Origin: Erysipelothrix urinaevulpis
GTDB taxonomy: Bacteria > Bacillota_I > Bacilli_A > Erysipelotrichales > Erysipelotrichaceae
Length of the DNA stretch: 64,000 nucleotides
Direction of reading: 5' to 3'
Assembly: GCF_009828835.1 (NCBI RefSeq)
Contig: NZ_WTTB01000002.1
Span: forward strand, 186,001-250,000
Both the position numbers and the translations under genes were made by a program. Shown piece after piece: positions 35,434 through 44,369 of this stretch (the first letter of the stretch is position 1; each line of letters begins with the position of its first letter). The notes under the pieces were generated by a model that saw only the letters and a program-made list of their open reading frames with translations, was not told where the DNA came from and did no database searches.

Positions 35434-36570
35434 AAATGGTTTTGGACAAATTTGCCCTTGAATAACCTGTTGATTGGCGCCCGTTGCACTTGGAACATTA
35501 CTTGGACGGTTATTCAATGTTTGATTTCCTAAAATTGCGAATGCAATCGCTTCTTTAGCATCACTTGAAAACCCTAAATCTTCTTGAGATAAGATAGTAT
35601 ATTGGGGAAGATATACTTGCAATTCATGCATTAAGACTGGGTTATAAGCACCTCCGCCTGAAATGATTATTTGATCTAAATCTTGAGGTAAGAACTTTCG
35701 ATAACTATCTTGGATCGTCCAAGCAGTGAATTTAGTTAACGTATAAATCACATCATTAGGAACCGTTTTATACTGTTTGAAAAGTGGTTCAAGAATCGTT
35801 TCTCCAAACATTTCTCTTCCTGTTGATTTTGGTGGTTTTAAGTCATAATACGGATTGTTTTTTAGGGTTTCAAAGAGTTCATCAATGAGCACCCCTTGTT
35901 TTGCATAATCACCATTGTCATCATAAGGCTCTTGATAGTAATACATAGTGGCTGCATTAATCATCATGTTACCTGGCCCTGTATCAAAGGCTAAAACATC
36001 ATCAAAGCCTTTTGTTTTATCAAGAAAACTTAAATTAGCGATACCACCGATATTGTGCAATACAATATTTTTTTCTTTATTATGAAATTGAACATAATCA
36101 GTAAATGGAACCAGCGGTGCACCTTCACCTTGGGCAGCAATATCCATCATCCTAAAATTAAAGACAACAGGACAATCATGCGACAGCGCCATAAACGATG
36201 GATCACCAATTTGCATCGAGGATGCTTTATGATTTTTTGTATCGTTAGGGATATGATAGATCGTTTGACCATGACTTGCTATGAAGTCAAGTGTGTAGTC
36301 AAGATTGTTTTTTTTCATAAATTCTGTGATTGCTTCAGCATACCACTGGCCAATCTCCATGTTTAACGATGTAATATCATCAATTCTACTTGTTTTTGGA
36401 TCTGAGACTTTAAGAATTTTTTCCCGCATTGCTTGAGCCATGGGAATTGAATCAAACGCCAAAAGTTCAATACTTGTCTCTAAATCAAACCCTTCAATTT
36501 TACACAATGCAATATCAAGCCCATCAAGCGATGTCCCTGACATGAGACCAATACCAATCATAGCTTTCAC
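35425..36570 (-). CDS. anmK: Anhydro-N-acetylmuramic acid kinase
   Basis: A 381-residue sugar kinase that cleaves the 1,6-anhydro ring of anhydroMurNAc and phosphorylates it to MurNAc-6-P. The N-terminal GLMSGTSLDGLDIAL phosphate loop, the ASHGQTIYHIP segment, the FDTGPGNMMIN motif and the IISGGGAYN motif are all present. It overlaps murQ by 4 bp, so the product MurNAc-6-P goes straight to the next enzyme. Anhydro sugars come from lytic transglycosylase activity, so this genome probably makes or takes up such fragments. Confidence 0.95.
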   Translation of the reverse strand: MKAMIGIGLMSGTSLDGLDIALCKIEGFDLETSIELLAFDSIPMAQAMREKILKVSDPKTSRIDDITSLNMEIGQWYAEAITEFMKKNNLDYTLDFIASHGQTIYHIPNDTKNHKASSMQIGDPSFMALSHDCPVVFNFRMMDIAAQGEGAPLVPFTDYVQFHNKEKNIVLHNIGGIANLSFLDKTKGFDDVLAFDTGPGNMMINAATMYYYQEPYDDNGDYAKQGVLIDELFETLKNNPYYDLKPPKSTGREMFGETILEPLFKQYKTVPNDVIYTLTKFTAWTIQDSYRKFLPQDLDQIIISGGGAYNPVLMHELQVYLPQYTILSQEDLGFSSDAKEAIAFAILGNQTLNNRPSNVPSATGANQQVIQGQICPKPFKS

Positions 36571-37475
36571 CTATCCTTTATAGTGTTTAAAGCATCCGCA
36601 ATTCGACCATGGTTGTTGGCCAATAATGCTTCTGCTGTTGTAAAGTCAATGTTCAGTTTTTCCATTACGATCGATGGTTTGACTTGACCTTGGCTTAATT
36701 CCATTAATTCTTCAGCGCGTTCATAACTACAACCACTTGCCTTCATGATAATCCCTTTTGCACGTTCAACAAGCTTTTTGTTCGTTGGTTTCACGTCCAC
36801 CATCAAATTACCATAAACTTTCCCTGACTTGATCATCACAGATGTTGAAATAATATTTAATACCATTTTTTGTGCTGATCCTGATTTCATTCGTGTTGAT
36901 CCTGTTACAACTTCTTGCCCAACAACCGCTTCAATTGGATAATCTGCATAGTTAGCAAGTTCACTGTTTGCAACACAGGCTAAAGATATTGTTTTCGCTC
37001 CTAAGTCATTCGCATATTTTAAACCACCGATACAATATGGTGTACGACCAGATGAAGCCAAGGCACAAAGAATATCATCTTTATTAAAATTAATGGCTTT
37101 CAAATCATCAATAACATCTTGTTCATTGTCCTCTGCGGATTCAATTGGGTGACGTAATGCATGATCACCACCTGCAATAATCCCAACAACTGACTCTTCT
37201 CCTACACCAAATGTTGGCAACCACTCCGAAGCATCTAAAACACCAATACGACCCGATGTTCCAGCACCAATATAAACTAAGCGTCCTCCTTGAGATATTA
37301 CTTCATAGGTCGCATCAACAGCATTCGCAATTGATTCTGATGCATTATTTACAGCATCAATAACAGCTTGGTCCTCTTGATTAATTAAGCGTACCATTTC
37401 AAGTGTATTGAGCTGATCAATTTTCATTGTATTTTCGTTTTGTTGTTCTGTTCCAATCTTACTTAAATCTATCAT
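36567..37475 (-). CDS. murQ: N-acetylmuramic acid 6-phosphate etherase
   Basis: A 302-residue SIS-domain enzyme that removes the lactyl ether from MurNAc-6-P to give GlcNAc-6-P. The signature GAGTSGRIGVLDASEWLPTF with the catalytic Glu region is intact, as are ALASSGRTPYCIGG and GSTRMKSGSAQKM. It begins an operon with anmK and is preceded by a strong promoter with an inverted repeat. The MurNAc PTS transporter MurP is not in this window. Confidence 0.96.
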   Translation of the reverse strand: MIDLSKIGTEQQNENTMKIDQLNTLEMVRLINQEDQAVIDAVNNASESIANAVDATYEVISQGGRLVYIGAGTSGRIGVLDASEWLPTFGVGEESVVGIIAGGDHALRHPIESAEDNEQDVIDDLKAINFNKDDILCALASSGRTPYCIGGLKYANDLGAKTISLACVANSELANYADYPIEAVVGQEVVTGSTRMKSGSAQKMVLNIISTSVMIKSGKVYGNLMVDVKPTNKKLVERAKGIIMKASGCSYERAEELMELSQGQVKPSIVMEKLNIDFTTAEALLANNHGRIADALNTIKDR

Positions 37476-37501
37476 AGTTACTTACCTCGTCTTTCTCATT
37501 A

Positions 37502-37530
37502 ATTATAATGCTTTTGAAACTATATTTCAA
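37502..37530 (-). promoter_or_regulatory. murQ-anmK promoter with probable RpiR-type operator
   Basis: On the minus strand TTGAAA (37525-37530) and TATAAT (37502-37507) lie 17 bases apart. The -35 forms one arm of an inverted repeat, TTGAAA-n5-TTTCAA (37514-37530), that fills the spacer. A repressor bound there would block polymerase. The MurR-like gene just upstream is the obvious candidate, though this is inference. Confidence 0.7.
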
Positions 37531-37623
37531 GATAATCAAGCATTCATTGAAACATCCACTACAAAACAAGCCATAAACACCAAAATCAACCGTGATTGAT
37601 GCGTTATTAACGAGTTTCATGAA

Positions 37624-37652
37624 GAAAAAAATCAACAAGTCGCCTTGTTGAT
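37624..37652 (-). terminator. Terminator after the murR-like gene
   Basis: A perfect 9-bp stem (ATCAACAAG / CTTGTTGAT) with a 4-base loop and seven T residues on the minus strand, 8 bases after the stop codon. Confidence 0.9.
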
Positions 37653-37659
37653 TGTTGGG

Positions 37660-38493
37660 TTATATTTTTGTAATTGTTTCTCGAGTGTTGATAATTCGTC
37701 GTCGAATATCAACTGTATTTTTACGAGCAACCTCTAAATAAATTAAATCGCTCAGTGCAAACATAGAAAACCTGGAGGCAATCGAGCCCAAACGCAGTTC
37801 AGCTTCTTCCTTGGGAACATTAAAAACAAAATCCGAATATTTTGCCAATGAAGTTTTTCCAAGTTGGGTGATAGAAATCGTAGTGACACCCTTACTTTGA
37901 GCAACCCTTTGGGCAGAAATTATTTCTTTTGTCTCACCTGAATAAGAAAATGCAATCGAAACATCACCAGGTTTCGCATGGGTCAGTGCTGACATTTGTA
38001 AATGGAAGTCTTGATTGTATACGGCCCTAATATCAATTCGTGTGAATTTTTGATATAAGTCTTCACAAACCAAACCCGATCCCCCGATACCAAAAAGAAA
38101 AATACGACCTGCTTCTTGTGCACAATCAATCGCTTCTTCAAGACTTTGTAAATTTAATAAGCGATAGGTATTCTTAAACGTCATCATGTTTTCATGCGCC
38201 ATTTTTTTAACAAGCATTGAGAAATTATCACTTTGTTTTATAATACTGTCAAAATCTTCTTCTTCATCTGATCGATCTTTGGCTAATTCAACTTTTAAAT
38301 GGGTAAATCCATCATATCCCACTCGCTTAGAAAAACGAACAATCGCCGCAGCTGATGTATCAATATTATCCGCTAAATTTTGAGCAGATGATGAAATTGT
38401 TATTTCTTTATGATTAAGAATGTAATCCGCAATTTTCTTTTCTGTTGCGGTGTAATCATCCATATTTTGTTTAATCCTGTATATGCAACTCAT
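37660..38493 (-). CDS. MurR/RpiR-family transcriptional regulator
   Basis: A 277-residue regulator with an N-terminal RpiR helix-turn-helix (TATEKKIADYILNHKEITIS then AQNLADNIDTSAAAIVRFSK) and a C-terminal SIS sugar-phosphate-binding domain (FLFGIGGSGLVCEDLYQKF; FSYSGETKEII). Placed directly upstream of murQ-anmK, it probably represses them and responds to MurNAc-6-P, as known for MurR. It is transcribed separately, with its own TTGAAA/TATAAT promoter and terminator. Confidence 0.88.
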   Translation of the reverse strand: MSCIYRIKQNMDDYTATEKKIADYILNHKEITISSSAQNLADNIDTSAAAIVRFSKRVGYDGFTHLKVELAKDRSDEEEDFDSIIKQSDNFSMLVKKMAHENMMTFKNTYRLLNLQSLEEAIDCAQEAGRIFLFGIGGSGLVCEDLYQKFTRIDIRAVYNQDFHLQMSALTHAKPGDVSIAFSYSGETKEIISAQRVAQSKGVTTISITQLGKTSLAKYSDFVFNVPKEEAELRLGSIASRFSMFALSDLIYLEVARKNTVDIRRRIINTRETITKI

Positions 38494-38512
38494 ATGTCAC
38501 CTCTTTGGTTTA

Positions 38513-38540
38513 ATTATACAGTATCACACAATTATTTCAA
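38513..38540 (-). promoter_or_regulatory. Promoter of the murR-like gene
   Basis: On the minus strand TTGAAA (38535-38540) and TATAAT (38513-38518) are 16 bases apart. A second TGAAAT lies just upstream of the -35, resembling half of the murQ operator, so autoregulation is possible. Confidence 0.65.
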
Positions 38541-38564
38541 TATCATTTCATACCCATAAGTTTA

Positions 38565-38590
38565 TAAAAAAGGACTAACTTTGTTAGTCC
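38565..38590 (-). terminator. Terminator after the HAD hydrolase gene
   Basis: An 8-bp stem (GGACTAAC / GTTAGTCC, loop AAA) that includes the stop codon, followed by a T-run on the minus strand. Confidence 0.85.
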
Positions 38591-39441
38591 AAGAGATAGG
38601 TTTCAAGAAAGACAGCCACACCATCTTCTACGTTTGATTTTGTTTTTTTGTCCGCCATTACTTTAAGTGAATTACGTGCATTTTCCATCGCCACACCAAC
38701 CCCTGATTTATGAATCATGGTCAAATCATTATCACTGTCACCAAAACTTAAGACCTCTGACATTTCAATGCCTCTAAATTCACAATAATCAGCAATTGCT
38801 TGCCCTTTATTCACAGATTTCGGCATTATTTCAGCCCATCCACCCGCAACCATTAACAGGTCATAATCTTCAGGGAATTCTTTTGATAATCGTTCCTTAA
38901 CTAATTCAGTATAATCGTCATTTTGAATATAAACCATCTTCAAAATATGCTCCCCTGCTTCAAACTTAGATTTAATCTCCGAAATGTCACGGATTCTTTG
39001 CATTTTAATGTTGTTTTTAAAAAAACGTAGTTGGTCTTCTTCCGCATTGCTTTCAAAATCTTGAACTGATAAATCATCCATGTGAAAGAACACTTCATTT
39101 TCAAAAAAATACAAAACGCCCATGTAATATTTCTCACCAAGTGCTCCAAGCGATTGACAAATCTTATAATCCATACTGACATCAAATCGATGGTAATCGT
39201 ATTTAGAATCATCAACTTGCAATCCATTCAACGATACAATAGGGATTAAATCTGGGTTTAGGTCAAGTTGTGTGGCAATCCCACGTGCACTTTCAGGATT
39301 TCTTCCCGTCGCAATCCCAAACTCATACCCTTGGTCAAGTAAACGATGCACTGTTTTTCGTGTCTTTTCAGAAATGACATGATCTTCATTAATTAATGTA
39401 CCATCAATATCACTCATGACTAACTTTATTTTATTTTTCAT
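38584..39441 (-). CDS. Cof-type HAD-superfamily phosphatase
   Basis: A 285-residue HAD IIB hydrolase. Motif I is MSDIDGTLINEDH, the cap region follows, motif III Lys lies in SVNKGQAI, and motif IV is SFGDSDNDLTMI. Such enzymes dephosphorylate sugar phosphates, FMN or PLP; the substrate cannot be told from sequence. The ATG at 39441 has GGAGG 5 bases upstream; an in-frame GTG four codons earlier touches the degV stop. It is co-transcribed with the DegV-family gene. Confidence 0.9.
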   Translation of the reverse strand: MKNKIKLVMSDIDGTLINEDHVISEKTRKTVHRLLDQGYEFGIATGRNPESARGIATQLDLNPDLIPIVSLNGLQVDDSKYDYHRFDVSMDYKICQSLGALGEKYYMGVLYFFENEVFFHMDDLSVQDFESNAEEDQLRFFKNNIKMQRIRDISEIKSKFEAGEHILKMVYIQNDDYTELVKERLSKEFPEDYDLLMVAGGWAEIMPKSVNKGQAIADYCEFRGIEMSEVLSFGDSDNDLTMIHKSGVGVAMENARNSLKVMADKKTKSNVEDGVAVFLETYLLD

Positions 39442-39453
39442 AAAAACCTCCAC

Positions 39454-40314
39454 TCAGTCTGTGATCTTATTTTTTGTATGATAAGCAAATCCTATGGCCC
39501 CTGGACCAACATGTAAGCCAATTACAGGCCCAATATTTGAAATATGAATTGGTGCAGATACTTTGCCTTCAATCGCCTCTTGAAGGGCTACAGCTTCATC
39601 ATAACAATTAATATGATGAATCGCTAATGCTTGGATTTCGTATTTTTCATGATCATCAAGCATTTTATCAATGAGTGCTTGCTTCGCACGTTTTTTTGTC
39701 CGTACAGTTTTTAAAACACTTGTTTCTGCATTATGAACGGTTAAAATCGGTGTAAGTTTAAGCATATTTCCAAACAACGTTCCAGCTCCACCAATTCGCC
39801 CTCCCTTATGAAGGTAATCTAAGTTTTCTGGAATAAAAATAAATCGACTGGAATCAATAACCCGGCGAGCTTCATCCACAACCTCATCATAGTTTTGCGT
39901 TTCTTGTGCTTTTTTTGCTGCTTCTAATACCGTAAATCCAAGTTGCATTGAATTTGTTTTAGAGTCTAGAATTGTAATTTTCGCATCTTTATATTTTTCA
40001 CTAAGTTCTTGAGAAATTAAAGTAGCACTGTTAAAGGTACCACTCATACTTGAAGAAAGAAAGATTCCAAGAACATCATGTCCCTCTTTTAGTATTTCTT
40101 CCATAGCCAAAAAGATTTCACCCACTGCAGGCTGAGAAGAAATCGGAATTCCTTCTTTTTCCATTTTCGGATAAAAAACTGTATTATCAAGATCTGTTTC
40201 TTTAAAACTCTCTTGCCCAAAGGTTACATAAAGAGGTAATACAATAATTTCATACTGCTTCACTAACGCTTCATCAAGATAGCATGTACTGTCTGTTATG
40301 ATTTTAATCGCCAT
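39454..40314 (-). CDS. DegV family fatty acid-binding protein (FakB-like)
   Basis: A 286-residue DegV protein. Family signs are the start IKIITDSTCYLDEALVKQY, SSSMSGTFNSATL with the lipid head-group contacts, and the HKGGRIGGAG loop. DegV proteins bind a fatty acid and present it to FakA for phosphorylation; the fakA gene is at 86-1702, so this is a plausible FakB. The start is the ATG at 40314 with GGAG 6 bases upstream. It begins the two-gene unit with the HAD phosphatase. Confidence 0.9.
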   Translation of the reverse strand: MAIKIITDSTCYLDEALVKQYEIIVLPLYVTFGQESFKETDLDNTVFYPKMEKEGIPISSQPAVGEIFLAMEEILKEGHDVLGIFLSSSMSGTFNSATLISQELSEKYKDAKITILDSKTNSMQLGFTVLEAAKKAQETQNYDEVVDEARRVIDSSRFIFIPENLDYLHKGGRIGGAGTLFGNMLKLTPILTVHNAETSVLKTVRTKKRAKQALIDKMLDDHEKYEIQALAIHHINCYDEAVALQEAIEGKVSAPIHISNIGPVIGLHVGPGAIGFAYHTKNKITD

Positions 40315-40401
40315 ATAAATCTCCATTTCTCTTTAGGTAAACTATAGCATGTTAATAATCATAAATCTATGCACTTTACAGACCTTTAACACAAATTTAT
40401 C

Positions 40402-40430
40402 TCGACACGTTTCTTTAAAACTGGTACATT
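40402..40430 (+). promoter_or_regulatory. Promoter of the leucyl aminopeptidase gene
   Basis: TCGACA (40402-40407) and TACATT (40425-40430) are 17 bases apart, with a TG one base before the -10. An AAAAGGAG ribosome binding site follows. Confidence 0.6.
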
Positions 40431-40453
40431 AATAGGAAAAGGAGCGTGTCACT

Positions 40454-41884
40454 ATGAACATTGAATTAGAAACAATAAAGAAATTTCAGCAAAAGAATTA
40501 TGAAATCATTTATCTTATTTCCACAGAAAATGCAGATCATAAAAATTTGCTACATCAACACCTTAATCTGCCCAGTGATTTTGAAAGCTTAGAAAACGAT
40601 TCATTTCAAGTCTCTACATTATCATTCAATCCACGTCAAATTATGGTGGAAATTAACTTACCAGAAGCACTCAACGCGAGAGAATCTATACGTTTAGGCA
40701 AAAAAGCTGTCAGTTTAATGAATGATGAGAAATTAGAAAATGCATCGTTACTTTTCCTAGATGAAAATCATACGAACAACCACATTCAGTTTTTGAAATC
40801 ATTCAAGCTAAACCAAGCCGGTTTTGATAAATACAGGAATCAAAAACAAAGCGCCAAACACTGTACGGTATATTCTGTACACGACGGCTTTTTAAATGAC
40901 TTTGAAACTGTTAAAGGACTAAGCGACACCATAAGTTTCACCAAAATGCTTGTCAATGAGCCAGCCAACTTTTTGACCCCAACTGCCTTAGCAACCTTAA
41001 GCCAAGATTTTAGTTTGGCGAATGGTATTGAAGTTGAAATTAAGGGCCAAAAAGATATTGAAAGCTTGAAAATGGATGCATTTTTATCGGTAGCTCGTGG
41101 CTCTATTCAAGAACCTAAGCTCATTATATTGCGTTATTTAAATAACCCAGAAAGCGATGAGATCACAGCTCTTGTTGGTAAAGGTGTAACTTATGACTCT
41201 GGTGGCTATGCTATCAAACCTGCCACAGGCATGGTCACGATGCACTGTGATATGGGCGGAAGCGCTTCAGTCATTGGGGCAATCAACCTGTTAGCAAAAC
41301 AAAAAGAAAAAGTTAATGTTATCGCTGTTGTTGCAGCTTGTGAGAATATGATTTCAGGCGATGCATTTAAAAATGGCGACATTATCAATTCAATGTCAGG
41401 GAAAACCATTGAAATTATCAATACAGACGCTGAAGGACGACTCACACTTGCTGATGCAATTTGGTATGCCCACTCCGTTGAAAAAGCAACGAAGATTGTT
41501 GATATCGCAACACTCACTGGCGCCGTATTTGCTGCACTTGGTAAAAATATAACTGGGGTTGTTTCTAATGATGATCAATTCTATCAATCATTGGAACACG
41601 CTTCAAAACTTAGTGGTGACAAAATTTGGCGTTTACCATGTGATGATGATTTAGCAAAATGCAATCATTCAAAACGTGCCGATATAAAAAATGCTTCTGC
41701 ATGTGGTGCCGGAACAACAACCGCTGGTTTATTCTTAAAAGAATTTACCAACGATATTCCTTGGACCCATTTAGATATTGCTTTCACTGCATACCATGAT
41801 GGCGATGACTATAACCCAGAAGGAGCAACGGGTGTTGGTGTCGAACTCTTAGCCAACGCAGTAATCCATTCATTTAATCAATAA
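40454..41884 (+). CDS. pepA: M17-family leucyl aminopeptidase
   Basis: A 476-residue M17 aminopeptidase. The metal-binding and catalytic motifs are present: VGKGVTYDSGGYAIKP, the signature NTDAEGRLTLADA and the closing ATGVGVELL. It releases N-terminal residues from peptides in the cytoplasm and needs two metal ions. The N-terminal ~160 residues are divergent, as usual. It is a single-gene plus-strand unit with a promoter and a bidirectional terminator. Confidence 0.92.
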   Translation: MNIELETIKKFQQKNYEIIYLISTENADHKNLLHQHLNLPSDFESLENDSFQVSTLSFNPRQIMVEINLPEALNARESIRLGKKAVSLMNDEKLENASLLFLDENHTNNHIQFLKSFKLNQAGFDKYRNQKQSAKHCTVYSVHDGFLNDFETVKGLSDTISFTKMLVNEPANFLTPTALATLSQDFSLANGIEVEIKGQKDIESLKMDAFLSVARGSIQEPKLIILRYLNNPESDEITALVGKGVTYDSGGYAIKPATGMVTMHCDMGGSASVIGAINLLAKQKEKVNVIAVVAACENMISGDAFKNGDIINSMSGKTIEIINTDAEGRLTLADAIWYAHSVEKATKIVDIATLTGAVFAALGKNITGVVSNDDQFYQSLEHASKLSGDKIWRLPCDDDLAKCNHSKRADIKNASACGAGTTTAGLFLKEFTNDIPWTHLDIAFTAYHDGDDYNPEGATGVGVELLANAVIHSFNQ

Positions 41885-41887
41885 AAA

Positions 41888-41927
41888 AAAACGATTGATT
41901 CTATCTAAAGGATCAATCGTTTTAATT
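41888..41927 (+). terminator. Bidirectional terminator between pepA and the NahK-like gene
   Basis: A 12-bp stem (AAAACGATTGAT / ATCAATCGTTTT) flanked by an A-run and a T-rich stretch, between two convergent genes. It can stop transcripts from both sides. Confidence 0.85.
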
Positions 41928-43013
41928 TTATCGATATTTTTCAATGATTTGATTCATTGCGTCCCACTGACGCTCCATCTCATCAACTAATTTTAACTGT
42001 GTTCTAGCTCGTACCAAATTATGGTCATCATAAGCTGTTTTAAAATAAGTATCACCTTGTAAGAAATCAGTTAAGAAACGAATGCCCGTTTCCAAAGTCA
42101 TCATTTTAGCGCCTACCGGAAATAAATCTATTTCCAAATCACTAAGACTCCCCTTTGCACCTTCCAAGAACCCTTTGACATAAACCTCAAACAATTCTAA
42201 GTCTAAACGAACTTTTTCTAAATCTTTTTCATCTTCCAAAGCTGTACTTGCTCCAAAGCGAATTGAATCACCAAAATCATCAAGAGCAAAGCCTGGCATG
42301 ACTGTATCGAGATCAACAACACAAATCGCTTTACCACTTGCTTCATCAATTAAAACATTATTAAGTTTTGTATCATTGTGAGTGACTTTAAAATCTAACT
42401 TTCCTGCTTTATTTAAATCCCAAAGTGTATGAACAAAATCTTTTTGCTTTATAATCTTTTCAATCTCTGGTTGCGCTAATTTAGCACGACCTTGCGGATC
42501 ATCATGCAACACAGTCATAAACGCCTCATAGCGACTTGGTGTGTGATGAAATTTTTCGATTGTGAAATTCAGTTTATCAATCGGAAAATCAGCAAGACGT
42601 GATTGGAACGTACCAAACCCTAAGCCACTTTGATAGAAATCCTCTGGATCTTCAACTAAATCATAAGACAGTGTTCCATCGATAAAATCATAAGCACGCC
42701 AAAATGATCCATGGGAATCCTTATAGAGATTTTTACCATTTTTGCAATGAATTAAACTCAAGGTCTCACGGTTAGGGTCGCCCCCCTCTTCTTTAATTTT
42801 TTCTTTTAAAAATGATGTCACCATTTCAACATTATCCATTAATTGATCAGGCTTTGTAAAAACATCATCATTGATTCTTTGTAAAATATATTTATTCGAA
42901 GGACATGTAAGTCTGAACGTATCATTAATATGGCCATTACCATATGCTTTTATTTCTAAGATTTCTCCTTCAAAATTAAACGCTTCCACAATTTCATTTA
43001 TATTATCCAACAT
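41928..43013 (-). CDS. NahK-like N-acetylhexosamine 1-kinase (aminoglycoside phosphotransferase fold)
   Basis: A 361-residue kinase of the APH/choline kinase fold. The nucleotide loop region reads YGNGHINDTFR, the catalytic loop is VTHNDTKLNNVLID and the metal site is VVDLDTVMPGFALDDFGDS. H-N-D-T-K-L-N-N and D-L-D-T-V-M-P-G are characteristic of NahK-type kinases, which make GlcNAc-1-P or GalNAc-1-P from host glycan sugars. The next gene upstream in the same direction is galE, the usual partner in such pathways. The substrate is inferred, since no phosphorylase or uridylyltransferase is nearby. Confidence 0.7.
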   Translation of the reverse strand: MLDNINEIVEAFNFEGEILEIKAYGNGHINDTFRLTCPSNKYILQRINDDVFTKPDQLMDNVEMVTSFLKEKIKEEGGDPNRETLSLIHCKNGKNLYKDSHGSFWRAYDFIDGTLSYDLVEDPEDFYQSGLGFGTFQSRLADFPIDKLNFTIEKFHHTPSRYEAFMTVLHDDPQGRAKLAQPEIEKIIKQKDFVHTLWDLNKAGKLDFKVTHNDTKLNNVLIDEASGKAICVVDLDTVMPGFALDDFGDSIRFGASTALEDEKDLEKVRLDLELFEVYVKGFLEGAKGSLSDLEIDLFPVGAKMMTLETGIRFLTDFLQGDTYFKTAYDDHNLVRARTQLKLVDEMERQWDAMNQIIEKYR

Positions 43014-43127
43014 GCACTACATCCTCTCTTAAACAACATTTTTATTATACACTAATTATATTCGTTTTTATAGTGCTCTTTAAAGAATTGCCTTCATCAA
43101 ACATCAAAACGATCACTTGGTCGTAAA

Positions 43128-43161
43128 TAAAAAAAAGAAAGCATGAATAAACCATGCTTTC
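43128..43161 (-). terminator. Terminator after galE
   Basis: A 9-bp stem (GAAAGCATG / CATGCTTTC, 7-base loop) followed by eight or more T residues on the minus strand, just after galE. The NahK-like gene downstream therefore probably has its own promoter (TATAAT motifs near 43045-43065). Confidence 0.9.
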
Positions 43162-43167
43162 TTCTAA

Positions 43168-44181
43168 TTATTCGCCATAACCATTGGGATTATTACTTTG
43201 CCAACGCCATGAATCTTCACACATCGTTTTTAAATCTTTTTTAGCTTCCCAACCGATTTCACGTTTTGCTTTATCAGCTTGTGCATAACACGTCGCAATA
43301 TCTCCAGGACGACGTTCTTTGATGACATAAGGAATTTCTTTTCCAACAACTTCAGAAAAAGCTTCAACCATATCTAAAACAGAATAGCCTTGACCTGTTC
43401 CTAAGTTATAAATGCTGACACCATCATTTGGATTCAATCGTTTGAGTGCATCAACATGACCTTGTGCTAAATCGACAACATGAATATAGTCGCGTACACC
43501 TGAACCATCAGGTGTATCATAATCATCACCAAACACAGTCAATTCATCTAATTTTCCGACAGCAACTTGAGTAATATAAGGAATCAGATTATTTGGAATC
43601 CCTTTAGGATCTTCCCCAATAATTCCTGAATGATGAGCACCAATTGGATTAAAGTAACGTAGAATGACAACATTCCACGCTTCATCTGCAACATGCAAAT
43701 CTTGAAGTATTTGCTCCAACATCAATTTGGTTGAACCGTATGGATTTGTTGTTGATAAAGGTGAATCTTCAACAATTGGCACAACTTCAGGAGTACCATA
43801 GACAGTCGCTGACGAACTAAAGATAATGTTTTTTACATCATGCTTTGCCATGACCTTACAAAGATTCAACGTCCCTGTAATATTATTCTCATAATACCAT
43901 AAAGGGTGTGCGACCGATTCCCCCACAGCCTTTAGCCCAGCAAAGTGAATCACCGCTTCAATTGTTTCATTTTCAAAAACATCGTTTATATCTTCAATAT
44001 TTAACAAATCTTTTTTATAAAAGGTTAAGTCTTTACCCGTAATTTCTTTAACACGTTCTAATGCAATTTCAGATGCATTACTTAAATTATCTAAGACAAC
44101 AACCTCATGTCCTTGATTTAATAATTCAACACATGTGTGACTACCAATATAGCCAGCACCACCTGTAACAAGTATTTTCAT
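43168..44181 (-). CDS. galE: UDP-glucose 4-epimerase
   Basis: A 337-residue short-chain dehydrogenase-type epimerase. The NAD-binding loop is GGAGYIGSHTCVEL, the catalytic pair is in NPYGSTKLMLEQ (Y-x3-K), with the Ser of FSSSATVYG, and the C-terminal RRPGDIATCYA is conserved. It interconverts UDP-Glc/UDP-Gal and often UDP-GlcNAc/UDP-GalNAc. It supplies sugar nucleotides for envelope glycans and, with the NahK-like kinase downstream, for HexNAc salvage. Confidence 0.95.
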   Translation of the reverse strand: MKILVTGGAGYIGSHTCVELLNQGHEVVVLDNLSNASEIALERVKEITGKDLTFYKKDLLNIEDINDVFENETIEAVIHFAGLKAVGESVAHPLWYYENNITGTLNLCKVMAKHDVKNIIFSSSATVYGTPEVVPIVEDSPLSTTNPYGSTKLMLEQILQDLHVADEAWNVVILRYFNPIGAHHSGIIGEDPKGIPNNLIPYITQVAVGKLDELTVFGDDYDTPDGSGVRDYIHVVDLAQGHVDALKRLNPNDGVSIYNLGTGQGYSVLDMVEAFSEVVGKEIPYVIKERRPGDIATCYAQADKAKREIGWEAKKDLKTMCEDSWRWQSNNPNGYGE

Positions 44182-44208
44182 AATTTCCTCCTTTTAATGC
44201 ATGGTCTA

Positions 44209-44217
44209 ATTATACCA
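44209..44217 (-). promoter_or_regulatory. Extended -10 promoter of galE
   Basis: TGGTATAAT on the minus strand (TG-n-TATAAT), 28 bases before the galE ATG. The -35 region is poor, as for parE. Confidence 0.5.
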
Positions 44218-44345
44218 CACTATTTTTCTTATTAAATCGAATAACAAGATATCAAAATCTCACAGCAACATTCCGACAAGTACATAGAATTTCACTCGCT
44301 TAAACAATCATGGATTTCACTCTATCTTCACATAACAAAACATTG

Positions 44346-44351
44346 TATAAT
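44346..44351 (+). promoter_or_regulatory. -10 element of the lipoprotein gene
   Basis: A perfect TATAAT lies 18 bases before the ATG at 44370. The -35 region is weak (TATCTT at about 17 bases). Confidence 0.4.
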
Positions 44352-44369
44352 GATAAAGCGAGGTGGAAG

